DNA of 64,000 nt from Auricularia sp. M13 (GCA_037042915.1 CM073202.1:2108001-2172000), one strand, 5' to 3'; positions 22,733 through 33,998 are shown, counted from the first letter of the stretch. Program-made: numbers and translations. The notes: a model not told the origin generated them from the sequence alone.

Positions 22733-24211
22733 TCAAAACACCACCGTGTGCGGTGCAGCTCGCGGTGATACTACGGCGAGTTCGAGGTTGTCCTGCCGTG
22801 TCCTTTGTACCGTCTGGTGCAGCTCCGGATCCGAGAGCTCCATTGTGAACCGATAGTCAAATGCAAGGCGACCGCGGTATTGGTTGAGCACCAAACGATT
22901 CACGAGCAGCGTGATCATTGTCCAGACGAAGCTGTGAGAATCAGCGCGATTCTTCTCGTGTGCGTCGAAAAGCACGTACAATGCGGTGCTGTAGTACAAA
23001 GTTTCCCTGGCGAGAAGAACGACCAGGACGTTGGTGAGTCGTAGGCCTGGAAAAGGTCAATTTGGCGGACAGGCATTTCACGGCAGGTTCGGATTCACCG
23101 GAGACTGCACTGTGATATCGGTGCTGCGTGTTAGCCTTTATAAACGCTGCAACTATTTTGCGTGAACTTACACGAAATATAATGTGCCATCTCTCAGGAG
23201 CGCCTTGGTCAGTGATGTCCGAGAGTCACGTGGTTTGGCGAGGACATTGACGAAGGCGCTGGCAAACATGATGACCTCAAACAAGAGCTAGTCATGAAAG
23301 GATCAGAATAGCGCAGCGCAGGGGCTCAATTCTCACACCACTCGCATACACTCCAGCAATAATCTTTGGTCCAGGGGTGGGGCCGCAGACCTCGAAATAC
23401 GGATTGAACGCGATGTAACCTGGAAGGCTTGAGGGGGGTCTACATACGGACATGAGGCAGGACGTACGACTATGCGTGCTAATCGCAGAAGTCATGCAGC
23501 CAATAGCGACGGCATAAGTCGCAACGAACGATCCAATCATCATCCACATCGCGGTTCTGCTTTTGTCCCATAGCGTCCAGACTTCGTATGTGACGAGTCC
23601 TGAAAGTTGCCAGTGGTAAGTCACATGATCCAGTAAGAGATTGAGTATGACTACTTGCCATCCGCGATGCCGATTGATAGAGTGACCAATATGGAATTGG
23701 TAATAAATATGAAGCGACATCTGCTGCAGTCAGGCCCTGCCAAAAATCTCAGAAATGCATGAATGACTCACGTCTGAAGGCTCGGTGAGGAGCACGCTTC
23801 CCAGAGACACGAGGATTGAGACTCACCTCCTCTGAAATATCACGTCGAAACCCGGATAGTGCTATAAACATGGATGAAGGCGTGTTAACAAATCTAAACG
23901 TTTGCCGTACTCACCGTAGTTTCCTGCCAAAGCACCGGCTAATACGATGATACGATTCAGGACATAAAGGCACTTTGGGACGCTATATCGCGCGGGCCAG
24001 ATGAAAACAAGATCTTCAGTCAATTTCCTCGTCGTTTCAAAGACCAAAATGACAAGGGATGCCACTGCAAAATATTCAGTTGAGCTGAAGTCGCCTCAAA
24101 ACGTGGGCTACGTTACATACAGGTCAGATACCGCGTTAGCAGAACGTCTTGCGCGATGAGAGAGACCTCGTGCCGTAGTTGCTCGGGGCTCTCGGTGAGG
24201 AGCGAAGTCAT
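22733..24211 (-). CDS. DUF6533-family integral membrane protein
   Basis: Multi-exon minus-strand gene. The start MTSLLTESPEQLRHEVSLIA is at 24211, and a second exon reads VASLVILVFETTRKLTEDL with FIWPARYSVPKCLYVLNRII, which is the DUF6533 pattern of basidiomycete 7-TM proteins. Further hydrophobic exons include LVTYEVWTLWDKSRTAMWMM, IGSFVATYAVAIGCMTSA, FEVIMFASAFVNVLAKPRD and SHSFVWTMITLLVNRLVLN. The tail after the last helix is hydrophilic (FTMELSDPELHQTVQRTRQD) and ends at 22733. Family members are orphan membrane proteins; no ligand or partner is known. It sits between the hydrolase and the MFS transporter in the accessory block. Several short exons were assigned by eye. Confidence 0.75.
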
Positions 24212-25438
24212 GACAGTGAAATTATGAAGACGAGGGGCCGAGGAGTCGGGTATCAAGTAGTCTAGCGCCGATAGTTCATGCGAAGTAGGGCCGGTGTCCG
24301 TGGTTGCACAGGAAGGCACAGGATGCAAACATGGAACCTGAGCATCTCGGATACGGTGTGCGCTAGTTCCTAGCTGTGTCAACGGAACGTGAACACGAGA
24401 AGCGTCCATCCCGGCAGTCATTCATGTGAGGTCGTGTGGCAAGTGTCTTTGCATTATGGAAGAGCCTTTTGCAGTTGTCGTGCCCGTGAGAATAATAGCC
24501 TTCCCGAATAATGACCAGATCATATGCAGTGCACCAACGTTAGATGCGAGCAGGACGATCGCTGAAGATCCCTCTGCACTCAGAGTCACTGGGTTGGAGT
24601 CGGAGCAGTAGCACTTAACCGAACTTTTACAAAGTCCGATGCCTGCATTTTCAAAGAAGCGCTCATTGTCAAGTTTCGAATCAGTCTGGCGTTGACGCAT
24701 ACGCGCCCTTGCAAGCTCTGCTTACACAAGGATAAGCGAGCACATACCAGCTGAATTATAAGCAATCGCACTTGATCCTTTCCTCAGGCTTGCGCTTATT
24801 ACTGCCGACGGCGACACGTAGGAGAAGCTTGACTCTGCGACTGCGTGGCAACAGTATGCTCTCCCGGGGTCCTATTGCTCACATGAGCTGCCACTGCATC
24901 ACCGCGTCTATTCAGGAGCCCGGCACCGGTCAAAGGTTTCTTCGACATTCGTATCAGGTGGCCGGCGTCACTGCGCAAGAGTTCCATAGATAGGAAGCTC
25001 CAGCTACAAATCGGAGTCTCGCCGCAGATCTCTGTTCAGTTTGCGCGTTGCAGCGACAAGGCCGCACTAACCTTGCTTCCCGCCGAGCAGACAGGGTCGC
25101 CCGATTGCTTCGTGCAAACAGGAGACTATGGAATGAAGACCCTCTTTCAATAGCATGGGTCTGTTGGCGAAACAGTCGGCGGAGGTTGCTGCACAGAAGA
25201 ACCTGGTGAGCACCGCGACGCTTGCGCGGACCCGAAGATTAATGTGACCCGAAGGTTCTGTGCGCAGAGCGGTCCACACGCGGCACAGGCTTCGTCCGGC
25301 CGAAAAGGATGCTTAGGCTAGTGACAGCATCCTCACAGCAAATGAAACCGTGAAGAAGGGAGCAGAGCGTGACATGTTCGAACGCCTGGTAGCAATTGCC
25401 TGAAGATTCGCAAGCCTCTTCTTCTACCGCCCCGCTCA
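24212..25438. other. 1.2-kb divergent intergenic region
   Basis: This gap separates the start of the DUF6533 gene (minus) and of the MFS gene (plus). Two minus-strand frames near 24422-24771 have hydrophobic stretches but no usable start, splice pattern or family match. No repeat or TIR was seen. It probably holds two promoters. Confidence 0.45.
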
Positions 25439-27658
25439 ATGGCGTCGTCTCCGATGCGTTCAGACACTCTCACACCTCAGCCTGCCCAGTCAGAGCAAGC
25501 AGTTGCGTTGAGTCAGAGTCCTGGTGCAGCCGTTGCGTCCAAGCGTCGCGGGGTATCTTTCTGGCTGGTATTCCTTGCACTATGCGTTTCGCTCTTCCAG
25601 GTCGCATTTGAGTTGGTGCGTGCGCTGTCGTCTGTATGTCTGACTCTGCGATTGAATACTGTACTGTAAGGTCGGTATCGGCATCGCTTTGCCAACCATT
25701 GCACAAGACCTGCACGCAAATGATTTTGTGTGGGTTGGATCAGCGTATGCGCTTTCTGCAACGACTGCACTTCCTCTCATCGGCGGGTTTGCCCAGGTAA
25801 GCCATCTGGAAGTGCTCTAGTTTATTATCTGATTCCACTGGGAAGGCGTTCGGACGACGACCAGTGATGCTGGCGTCGATTGTGACATTTGCTATCGGCT
25901 CTGCCATCTGCGGCGCATGTCAAAGTATGAACATGTTAATCGCAGGACGTGGTACGTGGGCTCCAGGTTGTTGTTTCACTGCGCTCAGCTGGTTTTTCAG
26001 TCATTCAGGGCTTCGGAGGCGGCGGCTTGGTCTCTGTGCCGACTATCATTCTATCAGATTTGGGTATGTTAAAATGTTATTGCCTGGTCTTTGACTGAAG
26101 CCCAATCCAAGTATCCCTTCGGGAGCGTGGTGCTTTCAACGGATTTCTTGTGCTGTGAGGAATACTCCGAGTCGATCCTCCCAGGAAGCGTCGCTTATAT
26201 TATTGTAGAACGTGGAGCACTGCTCTCTGCGTGGCCCCGGTATCTGTGGGCTCTCTGGCGGAGCATGGACAATGGCGCTGGTTTTTCTGTAGGTTTCACC
26301 CTCTGAGAACGTCGGTATTGAACTATATTGATATCTAGATCTCAACGTCCCCATATCCGGCCTCACAATTGGCCTTGTATATATGTTCCTCCGCTTGAAG
26401 ACTCCTGAGGGGAGTTTCAAGGCGAAACTCGCCCAAATGGATTGGATGTGCGTAACAGATCGAAATTCGCCCGCCAAAGCTAACCTCGTCTAGCGGCAAT
26501 TTTCTTATCACTGCGAGTTCGACCTCTGTCTGTATCGCCCTGACCTGGGCCGGGATTCAGTTCCCCTGGAACTCGGTCAAGGTTTTGGCGCCTCTTATTA
26601 TTGGCCTTGTTGGCATGGCGGTTTTTGTTGTGTATGATGCCACTGTGGCAAAGGTACCTGTGGTGCGTATCTCATAACTCGCCGGGCCCGATGAAATATC
26701 TTAGCATGCATGATAGGTTCCTTTCACACTGCTCAGCAACATGACGAGCCTTGTCGGATATATGAGTAGGTCGCTTCCTCGCCCTGCCGCTCTAGCTCTA
26801 AAGACAGCATTACAGCCAACTTTGTGACATCCTTCCTCGTGCTCGCCATCGCGTGTAAGTTCCAAGACTATATCCTCTGAATACGCGCAGTCTCACCCTT
26901 TAACAGATTACTTCCCGGTATTCCTGCAGGCTTGTAGGGGCGCATCGCCAATCCGTGCCGGTGGAGTCGACTGGCTTGGCTTCTCATTGATTCTGGGCCC
27001 CGCTGGCATAATCGGAGGAATCTGTGTCGCGAGGGCCAACAAATATCGTCCAGTGCTGTGGGTGGGGTACGTCCTCATGTGCGTTGGCATCGGCTGTTGG
27101 ACGATCCTCGACGAAACAGCGACCATGCGCACGATTGTGCCACTTGAGATTGTGACGGCGGCGGGCGCGGGCATCCTCTACACAACCGCATACTTCCCAG
27201 TGCTTGCCCCACAACCAATCAGTCACAACGCGAAGGCGCTCGCGTTCATCGCTTTCGTACGGTCCTTCGCACAGGTACGCCTTTCTGGAATCGGCGCGCG
27301 TCAACACACTCATTGACCGGACTAACAGATCTGGGGCATAACGATCGGCGGAACCGTGCTGCAAAACCAACTGTTACACCGCCTACCCCAGGAGTTTGCG
27401 CTTCGTTTCCCAGGAGGCGTGCAAATTGCATACGCCGCCATTCCCTTGGTCGCGAAGCTCGAGCAGCCCTTGAAGGATCAAGTCCGCGCGGCATTTGCAG
27501 ATAGCCTTCGCGTGCTCTGGTTTGTTCTACTCGGCGTATCTCTCCTAGGTGCCGCTATCAGCCTCCTCATGAAGGAGGTTCCGATGCACACCTACACCGA
27601 CGAAGATTTCGGCCTCGAGGAAAAACCGCGCACACCTGAATCCGCGTCTGATGTGTAA
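25439..27658 (+). CDS. MFS multidrug-type transporter (14-TM layout)
   Basis: The start MASSPMRSDTLTPQPAQSEQ is at 25439. After a Ser/Gln-rich cytosolic head come FWLVFLALCVSLFQVAFEL and, after an intron, ALPTIAQDLHANDFVWVGSA, typical of drug:H+ antiporters. Motif A appears as AFGRRPVMLASI between helices 2 and 3. The middle reads TWSTALCVAPVSVGSLAEHG and QWRWFF (motif C region and following loop) and DLNVPISGLTIGLVYMFLRL. Later helices include FLITASSTSVCIALTWAGIQ, YYFPVFLQACRGASPIRAGG and WGITIGGTVLQNQLL. The C-tail ends PRTPESASDV at 27658. About ten short introns interrupt it. It should export small molecules across the plasma membrane; next to the P450/CFA block it could export a metabolite. 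Substrate unknown. Confidence 0.87.
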
Positions 27659-28065
27659 CGTCATGTGATAGATAGCAGGGATCATGCAGATAAATATACC
27701 TGCAGGAAAGCCGAACCTGACACTTATGAGAAGGGTAAATACGCTGGATGCGACCCATTGCTAGAATCCGTTGGACTCTGTCGATTGAATCCACATGAGT
27801 GAAGCGGGTTCAATCGACAGAGCACCGTAGCACAGTGTTGGTAAAACCTGTGGCACCCCAACCCCGACCGCTTGCCATGTAACTCACGAACCACATATCT
27901 ATATAACCATGAACCTCTGTTGAAAGACGGCAGCCTAAGAAAAACGATACATATCACATGCATGTGCATACCACAGTCTGATCATGGACGAGAGCGAGCA
28001 GCAGTAAAAGAAAGGGAAGGGAAGTGCGCATGTGCACTGTGCAGACAACCAGTCTCCGGGTCGTG
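27659..28065. other. Intergenic between converging genes, with hairpin
   Basis: This 407-bp gap lies between two 3' ends. It contains the inverted repeat described separately at 27776-27822; otherwise nothing is recognised. Confidence 0.45.
27776..27822. repeat. Perfect 14-bp inverted repeat with 19-nt loop
   Basis: The arm CTCTGTCGATTGAA (27776-27789) is exactly reverse-complemented at 27809-27822. It lies between two converging genes, so it might mark an RNA 3'-end structure or be a small remnant of an element. It is not a tRNA: no anticodon arm or acceptor stem can be built around it. Confidence 0.7.
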
Positions 28066-30348
28066 TCAGCGCAACCCAAAAGTTCGCCTCGTCGCCGTCA
28101 GCGGCGCGCGCTCCTCGGGCTTCTTCAGCCCGCCGCCGCCGCCAAGCTTCGAGACAGCAGCAGAATTCGACCGCGTGATCCCACTGCTGGGCAGTGCGGT
28201 GGCGGACGCCATCGCGCCCATGGACGAGGACGCGGGTATCTGCGAGCGCGAGCGCGCGTGGCCGAGCCCTATGGGCTTCGTCGTGCTCGTCACGCTGATG
28301 CTCGCGCGCACAGAATGCGACGGTTTGGCATCCGCAGGCGCGACGGAGGGCCGCGGTTTCGTCAGGGTGCTCGGCCTGGTGAGCGTGAGCGAGCGTTTCG
28401 GCATCGCAGACGCCGCGGGTGCGGGAGCAGGTGGGGCAGCGGCCGCGATGGAAGGCCGGGGAGCAGCCCGAGGGCGTATCGATGGAAGCTGCAGCTTTGA
28501 TGACGGCTTAGTTGCAGATGCCGTCACGCTCCCAGTCGTGCTACTGCTAGCAGGCGGGCGTGTAGCGGGAAGCTTTGACGTCGGCGGTGCTGGCGCTTTG
28601 AACCTAGGCACTACTGGCTTCGTCGCACTAGAAGCAGCTGTTGTGACTGCAGTCGTCGACGACGAAGCGGGCACACGTCGTGAACCAACAGTGCTGGTCT
28701 TGGCCGACGAGGGTGGGACAGGAGAGCGAGCGCCACTAGCTGAGGACGAGGATGATGCCTTGCTGCCCCGTAAGTTGAACGCTGAGCTTGACCGTATAGC
28801 TGTCTTCCTCGATGGACTGCTAGCACCTGCGCGCGTGCCCGCCGTAGACGCTGAACCTGATGAGCTAGTCCTACTGGGTAAAGGCCGTTTCGCCGGGGGT
28901 GCGCGGAGTCCGAGCTCATCTACAGCCTCGTCTGTGCAGTGTAAGAGGATATGCAGGGCATTCTCATACAACCGCGTACCATCGTGTTCTCCCGAGGCTT
29001 TGACTGTGCTTGCCGGGCTAGGATTCTCCACCGGCGTTGCAGGCTTCAGAGCAAGTGGTGTCGACGGTTTACCTGTTGTCGCGCCCATTGAGGCTACGTC
29101 GAGAGCGCTGTCAATGAACACCACGTACGCTTGCTCTCTTGCGGCGTACCGCGCAGCTTGTCGAAGAAACCTAATAGTGCTCGTGAGCATTCGCGGAACA
29201 GGGTCGTCGATAAGATGACTGACTCGTGCTTTTCGGAGTGCTGACGGGCGATGTCGCACGGGGCGTGCCAGCGGCCGACTTGGATGCGTTGGACGTCGGT
29301 GTGCCCTTGTCCCAGCGCTTGAACGTGAACTTGCTCTTGCGCGACGGCGACATGATCGGGGTGCCATCGGCGGCGGCTAACGTGGCGCGCATAAGCGCTC
29401 CAGCAATAATGCGCACTGCAGCTTACTCTCGGTGTTGCGGACGGGCGACATGGAGCTGCGCGGCTTCACGGGCGAGATTTCGCCCGCGTCCATGGTGGAG
29501 AAGTCGTTGACGATGGCATGGCTGGGCCGGCCGCCACGGCGACTGGCGAGCGTGGACGTGTGCGGGAAGTCATCGAGCGGCAGCGGCGTAAAGTCGTCGA
29601 GGCCGGCGCCCCGGATGCCGGCGAGGTTGTGGTCGTCGGAGTCGGCGGAGGGCATGGCAAGGTCGTCGTGGAGGATGTCGAATGAGACGTCTGTGAGGCT
29701 GAGGTCGAGCGAGGACGAGTTGTCGAGGCTGGGGTGGCGCGGGCGACGCTGGCTGCCGCTGGAGATGCTGGCCGAGTCGCGGTCGCGCAGCAGGGCGAGC
29801 TGGGGCGGCTCGGGAATGCGCAGCAGCGAGAGGGTGGTGCTGTTGGTGAGCGAGATGCCGATGTCGCGCAGCGAGAGCGAGTCGACGGAGGCCGTGGACG
29901 CGCCGAGCACGCCCCTCTCGAGCAGCGGGTGCGGCAGCGGGCCCCGGCGGAGCGTCGCATACGGCGTCTCGGCCAGCAGGTCGTCGGCCGTCAGCGTCGC
30001 GCGGCCGTGCGGCGTGCCCGTCACGAGGATGCGGAGCGAGCCGCCGTTCGAGACACGCTCGCGGTCTTTGTTCTCGTCGCCGTCGCCGTCGTCGTCGTCC
30101 GAGCCGCACACCGTCAGCGACTCGTCCAGCTGCACCAGCGGCTGCCGTGCGTTCGGCGTCCGCTTGGGCGACGGCAGCGCCGCTGCGGGCGGGTCGGCCG
30201 CGCGGCGGTTGAAGAACGTCGAGAGCGTCAGGGGCGTCCGCCCATCGCCGCCCTTGGACAGCGTGCCATTCAGCGGCGTCGCCGGCCCCGACGGTGGTAG
30301 CGCGACGTCGAGCGGGTCGAACATGGTGAGCACGGACTTGTTCGCCAT
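28066..30348 (-). CDS. Unrecognised Ser/Ala/Pro-rich basic protein, several exons
   Basis: The start MANKSVLTMFDPLDVALPPS is at 30348. Exon 1 is long (residues 1 to about 305), acidic to neutral, and rich in Ser/Leu/Asp (DDDDGDGDENKD; DSLSLRDIGISLTNSTTLS). A 51-nt intron leads to TAADGTPIMSPSRKSKFTFK, and further introns to FFDKLRGTPQESKR and KPSTPLALKPATP. The final exon is a highly Ser/Ala/Pro-rich, basic tail of over 250 residues ending TATRRTFGLR at 28066. No enzymatic domain is visible. Composition (basic, SP/TP-rich, disordered) is like cytoskeleton- or chromatin-associated scaffolds, but that is only a guess. GC content and codon use match the neighbours. The open frame on the opposite strand (27872-29218) is a shadow produced by the biased composition. 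Confidence 0.65.
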
Positions 30349-30656
30349 ACTGCGCTGGTTGAGGCGAAGGAAGCGCGTCGGGGCAAACCACGTGATGCTT
30401 CCGCTTGAATACGAACTTGATCGTAATCACACAAGCTCGGCTCGCACGCTATAGTTTTACACTAGAAAATTTGGCAAAAAAAATATTCAGGGCTGATAGG
30501 GGGGTCCACTTGAACTCAAGAGAGAGAGAGAGAAACGCAGGAAGGCGAGCATGTCATAGCGGGCGGTAGCATGTGGACATACACATCCGGGTGAAGAACG
30601 GATAATTTTTTTCGATGCGGAAACCCCACAGCACAACCCAAGCGCCGCACAGACGC
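30349..30656. other. Intergenic with GA microsatellite
   Basis: A 308-bp gap between the start of the unrecognised protein gene and the 3' end of RPS10, both minus. It contains a short A run near 30478 and a GA repeat near 30520-30533. Confidence 0.45.
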
Positions 30657-31212
30657 TCACTCCCTGGGCGCGCCACGGCCGACGCCAAAGCTGGGGCGGA
30701 ACTCGCCCGGCGCGCCCTCCTTCTTCCTGTAGTCGTCGCGGTCGCCGCGCGGCGCCCTGTACGCGCCCTCGCGCGGGCCAGCACCCGGCGCACCCGACGG
30801 GCCCGGCGCGCGCGGCTTCACGACCTTCTTGTGCGTCGCCGGCACGATCTCAGCGGGCAGGTGCAGCCTGCAGCCGACCATTAGTTGATGATAATCCTGG
30901 GATTATCCCAAATAGTGAGCGTACCACTCGCGCAGGAACGTCAAGCCGTCGTTGGTGAGCGTGTAGTAGTAGTACTGCCACGAGAACTGCGTCTTGACGT
31001 AGCCCTTGGACGTCAGCGACTGCATGGCCTTGATGACCTCAAGGTTCGGCACGTCGAGCTCGTCATGCTTGGGTGCGTTGAAATCCTTCTTCGCGACCAA
31101 CACGCCCTCTGCACCTGCTTAGCCCAAGATCACAGGGACGCCACACGAGCCGCAGCGCACCCTTGAAGAGGTTCTCGTAGATGGTGCGACGGTTCTGCTT
31201 GGAGATGATCAT
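30657..31212 (-). CDS. RPS10: 40S ribosomal protein S10 (eS10)
   Basis: Three exons. The start [17 protein letters not shown] at 31212 is the near-invariant eS10 N-terminus. Exon 2 reads [20 protein letters not shown] and [35 protein letters not shown] and FLREW. A GT-AG intron then joins [18 protein letters not shown] in frame, and the Gly/Arg/Pro-rich tail ends GVGRGAPRE at 30657. eS10 sits in the beak of the small ribosomal subunit near the mRNA entry. Length (about 150 residues) matches the family. The gene is about 0.7 kb from TSR2, another small-subunit assembly gene, in divergent orientation. Confidence 0.96.
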
Positions 31213-31892
31213 AATGGGGTGCGGCGAGTTTTGGTGCTAAGCTGCAGCGCGAGTGTGAGCGTGTCTGGGCGGCTCGGCGGGGCAACGCGCGACACGCACT
31301 GTGTCGAAGAGTCGGCACACTTGAGGCTGCGAAAGCGAGTCAGGAAATTTGCTTAAGAGCAGCATAATGGCGTCTGGTGCGCGCAAACAACGCGACCCCA
31401 TTCCGCTAGAGCACGCACCGAGGGCGCTGGAGGGAGGTCTTGAAGGGGCGGCGGCCGGCGAGGGCGTTCGAGTAGTTTGTTGAGCAGGTGAGCAACGGAA
31501 CCAAAAACAAGGTTTCACACCGGATGAAACTCGACGCCATCAAATTGCATGGTCGCTGCGTGCTCATGAATTTTTTTCCTTGAAACGGGGAATTTATGCA
31601 AAACTCTATGGTCGCTGTTACCTAGCAGATCTAGTCTTGGAGACGGTGTTGCAAATCTATAAACTTGGGGAGCAGAACAAGTCGTTCATGTGGGGTGGAC
31701 AAACATCTTCCTCAGCTTCACTCAAGTCCCAGGCAGACTCTCAGACTCTCTGCATTCACAATTCGGCCTTACAACACCGTTCCAGGATGCAGTTATTTAT
31801 TACAAAGTATACTGGAAACTGAGGGCTACGTTCCGCTACACGGAGATATCGACCCTTTAACTCAACACCTGCACTCGACCTCATCGTCTGCC
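31213..31892. other. Divergent promoter region between RPS10 and TSR2
   Basis: This 680-bp gap separates two divergent genes of small-subunit function. No domain-bearing frame, TATA box or repeat stands out. Shared regulation is possible but not shown by the sequence. Confidence 0.4.
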
Positions 31893-32471
31893 ATGGCCGA
31901 AGCCCAACCCGCTCCCACGACCGTCCTATTCGCCCGCGGCGTAATAGCCATCCTAAATACATGGCCCGTCCTCCGTCTAGCCGTCGAGCAAGCGTGGGGC
32001 GGGCCCGAATCCGCCGCAAAACGGCGTTGGCTCGCAGGCGCGATCGTCGACGCGTTCGAATCGACCCCGAGCCCAGACGCGCAGTACATCGAGGAAATGC
32101 TGCTGCAGGTCCTCCAAGACGAGTTCGAGGTCGAAGTCGACGACGAGAGCGGCGCGGACGTCGCCAAGCAGATCGTGCAGCTGTGGGCGCAGACTGGCGA
32201 TGCCGCGGTACAGCAGCTGCAGGCCGCCGTAGACGCATTGGAGGCGACCGAGCAGCGTGCGAAGAGCAAGAAAGTCATCGCGCAGCAGGCTGCCGGCGCC
32301 AGTGACGAAGAATGGGATGATACGGACGATGAGAGCGACGACGACGAGAACGATGGCCGTGACGAACCACCCCAGCTCGTGGATCGCAGCGGCGGCCACC
32401 AGCGCGAAGAGCCCGAAGTTGACGACGACGGTTTTACAGTAGTCAAACGTGGAAATCGCAGTGCCCGGTGA
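31893..32471 (+). CDS. TSR2: Pre-rRNA-processing protein Tsr2
   Basis: A single exon of 192 residues starts MAEAQPAPTTVLFARGVIAI at 31893. The Tsr2 core is visible as NTWPVLRLAVEQAWGGPESA, KRRWLAGAIVDAF and MLLQVLQDEFEVEVDDESG, followed by a helical linker (QLQAAVDALEATEQRA) and a strongly acidic tail (EEWDDTDDESDDDENDG) ending VVKRGNRSAR. Tsr2 is the escortin that carries eS26 to nascent 40S subunits, and the acidic tail is its usual feature. The frame is open upstream of the ATG, but the family N-terminus fits this start. It converges with IWS1, stop to stop 130 bp apart. Confidence 0.92.
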   Translation: MAEAQPAPTTVLFARGVIAILNTWPVLRLAVEQAWGGPESAAKRRWLAGAIVDAFESTPSPDAQYIEEMLLQVLQDEFEVEVDDESGADVAKQIVQLWAQTGDAAVQQLQAAVDALEATEQRAKSKKVIAQQAAGASDEEWDDTDDESDDDENDGRDEPPQLVDRSGGHQREEPEVDDDGFTVVKRGNRSAR

Positions 32472-32601
32472 CTATGTTCTTTGCAGTCCCCCTTTAACCC
32501 CAGAGAATTGTGTCTGCAAGTGCTATGATGGAAGAACAGGTATGATACAGGACATTGAGACACCAAGAGACGGTACACCAAACCAAGAGAGCAAAATCCA
32601 T

Positions 32602-33998
32602 TCAACGCAGACCCTTCTCCTTCTGGTGCTGCTGCACACGGCGAGTAAGAGTGCGCATGCGCGCAGCATTCCTCTTCCTGCGCTCGATATCCAGGTCGAC
32701 GCTGTCCTGTGGGCGCGGCGCGATATTCGAGCGTGGCGCAACGGTGTAGGTGCCGATGACCTGTTGCGGAATGGACACCGCGTTCTTGCGGATACGGCCC
32801 TGGTCCGCCAGGCGCCCACGGGCCAGGATGGCATTGAGCTTCTCGGTCGTACGCGTAGCGTCTGCGTCCAGGTCGACCGTGGGGACATGGCGGTCGCGGT
32901 ATGACGATGAGCGCTTGATGATGGGCCGCGACCACGCCGCAACGAGGTCCTCCGCCTGGCGACGAATCTTGACCGTGACGCGCTTGCAGCGGGTGTAGAA
33001 AAGGACGATGCGGCCTAGACGCGATTCCTTGAGCGTGTTGGTATCAATGTCCATTTTGCCAAGGATTTCGAAGAAAGCAGTCTGGATGTTGAGCGCGGGC
33101 AGGGACTTGTCGGGCAGCGGCTCCAGCCAGCGTCGCACGCATTCAAGGAGATTATTATCGATGATGGCTTGAACCAAGGACGTCCTGGGATAAAAGTCAA
33201 TAACAAAGCGAATGCGGGTAAACCGGGGACGTACTTCTGAAGCACTTCCATAACCTGTGGAAGCAAGCGCAACTTCGCAGTGCCGGGCAGCTTATCCTTG
33301 TTGGCCAGGATGTCGGCTTCCACGGCAGCGTTCATTTCGTCTTTCAGACGAATAACCTCGTCGTCCGCAATGCGGTCAAGAATCTGTTGGACTGTCAGAA
33401 TATGTATCCTGAGCAGCGGAATTCCATACGTCTTCGTCCGTATTCTTGCGCTTCTTTGGGCGGTTAGTTTTCTTGCTCTTGAGAATGGCCTCGATTTGCA
33501 TGTCAAGCTTCATCTTACGGGCTGACTACAGATTAGCCTTGGCCACAGTAAGACCAATGTTACTACAGACCTTCTTCAGGCGGCAAGTCGTCCAGGTTGA
33601 CCTTGGGAGCGGGCGTCTTGCGCTTCCGCTTGCGCGAAGGGCGGTCTACGTCCATGGCATCGCCTTCGTCGGGCTCGCGGCGGCGGCGTGTGGATCTCTT
33701 CTTCTTCTTCTTGGCTGCCGCGCCGGGCTCTTTCTCCTGTACATAGTCGTCTCCGGACTCCTCGCCTGCTCCGGAGCCACCACGAGGCGGCGAGCGGCGC
33801 GGCGGGGCCTCTGCGACCACGGTCGTGTCAGTGTCATTATGGACGCTCGCCACGGGACGCGGACGCACCGTCTTCAGACGACAGCTCAGAGTCGGAGCCG
33901 CCGAAAATGTCGCGGACAAGACCGCCAGAGTGTTCTTCCTGAGCGCAACGTCAGCAGTGTGCAGCGGCAGCGAGGAGGAGCAGTACCAGGTCGCTCAT
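32602..33998 (-). CDS. IWS1: Transcription elongation factor Iws1/Spn1
   Basis: The start is a four-codon exon (MSDL at 33998), then an intron, then EEHSGGLVRDIFGGSDSELS, a conserved-looking acidic motif. The next exon is basic (AAAKKKKKRSTRRRREPDEG; RKRKRKTPAPKVNLDDLP). The conserved core follows: RKMKLDMQIEAILKSKKTNR, ILDRIADDEVIRLKDEMNAA, KLRLLPQVMEVLQK, NLLECVRRWLEPLPDKSLPA, LNIQTAFFEILGKMDIDTNT, LKESRLGRIVLFYTRCKRVT and RQAEDLVAAWSRPIIKRSS. This is the Iws1/TFIIS-N fold that binds Spt6 and travels with RNA polymerase II. The C-terminus ends HQKEKGLR at 32602. The N-terminal disordered part is short compared with metazoan IWS1, as usual in fungi. Confidence 0.93.

Noticed and set aside
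24422-24771. Minus-strand frames with hydrophobic stretches upstream of the DUF6533 gene
   Set aside because: No start codon, splice pattern or similarity supports a gene; possibly 5' UTR or chance.
27776-27822. tRNA-like GGTTCAAT sequence in the hairpin
   Set aside because: No acceptor, D or anticodon arms can be formed around it; it is only a simple inverted repeat.
27872-29218. 448-codon plus-strand open frame
   Set aside because: It is the antisense of the Ser/Ala-rich tail at 28066-29100; biased composition keeps the opposite strand open.
31862-32935. 357-codon minus-strand open frame
   Set aside because: It is antisense to TSR2, which is a clear family match on the plus strand.
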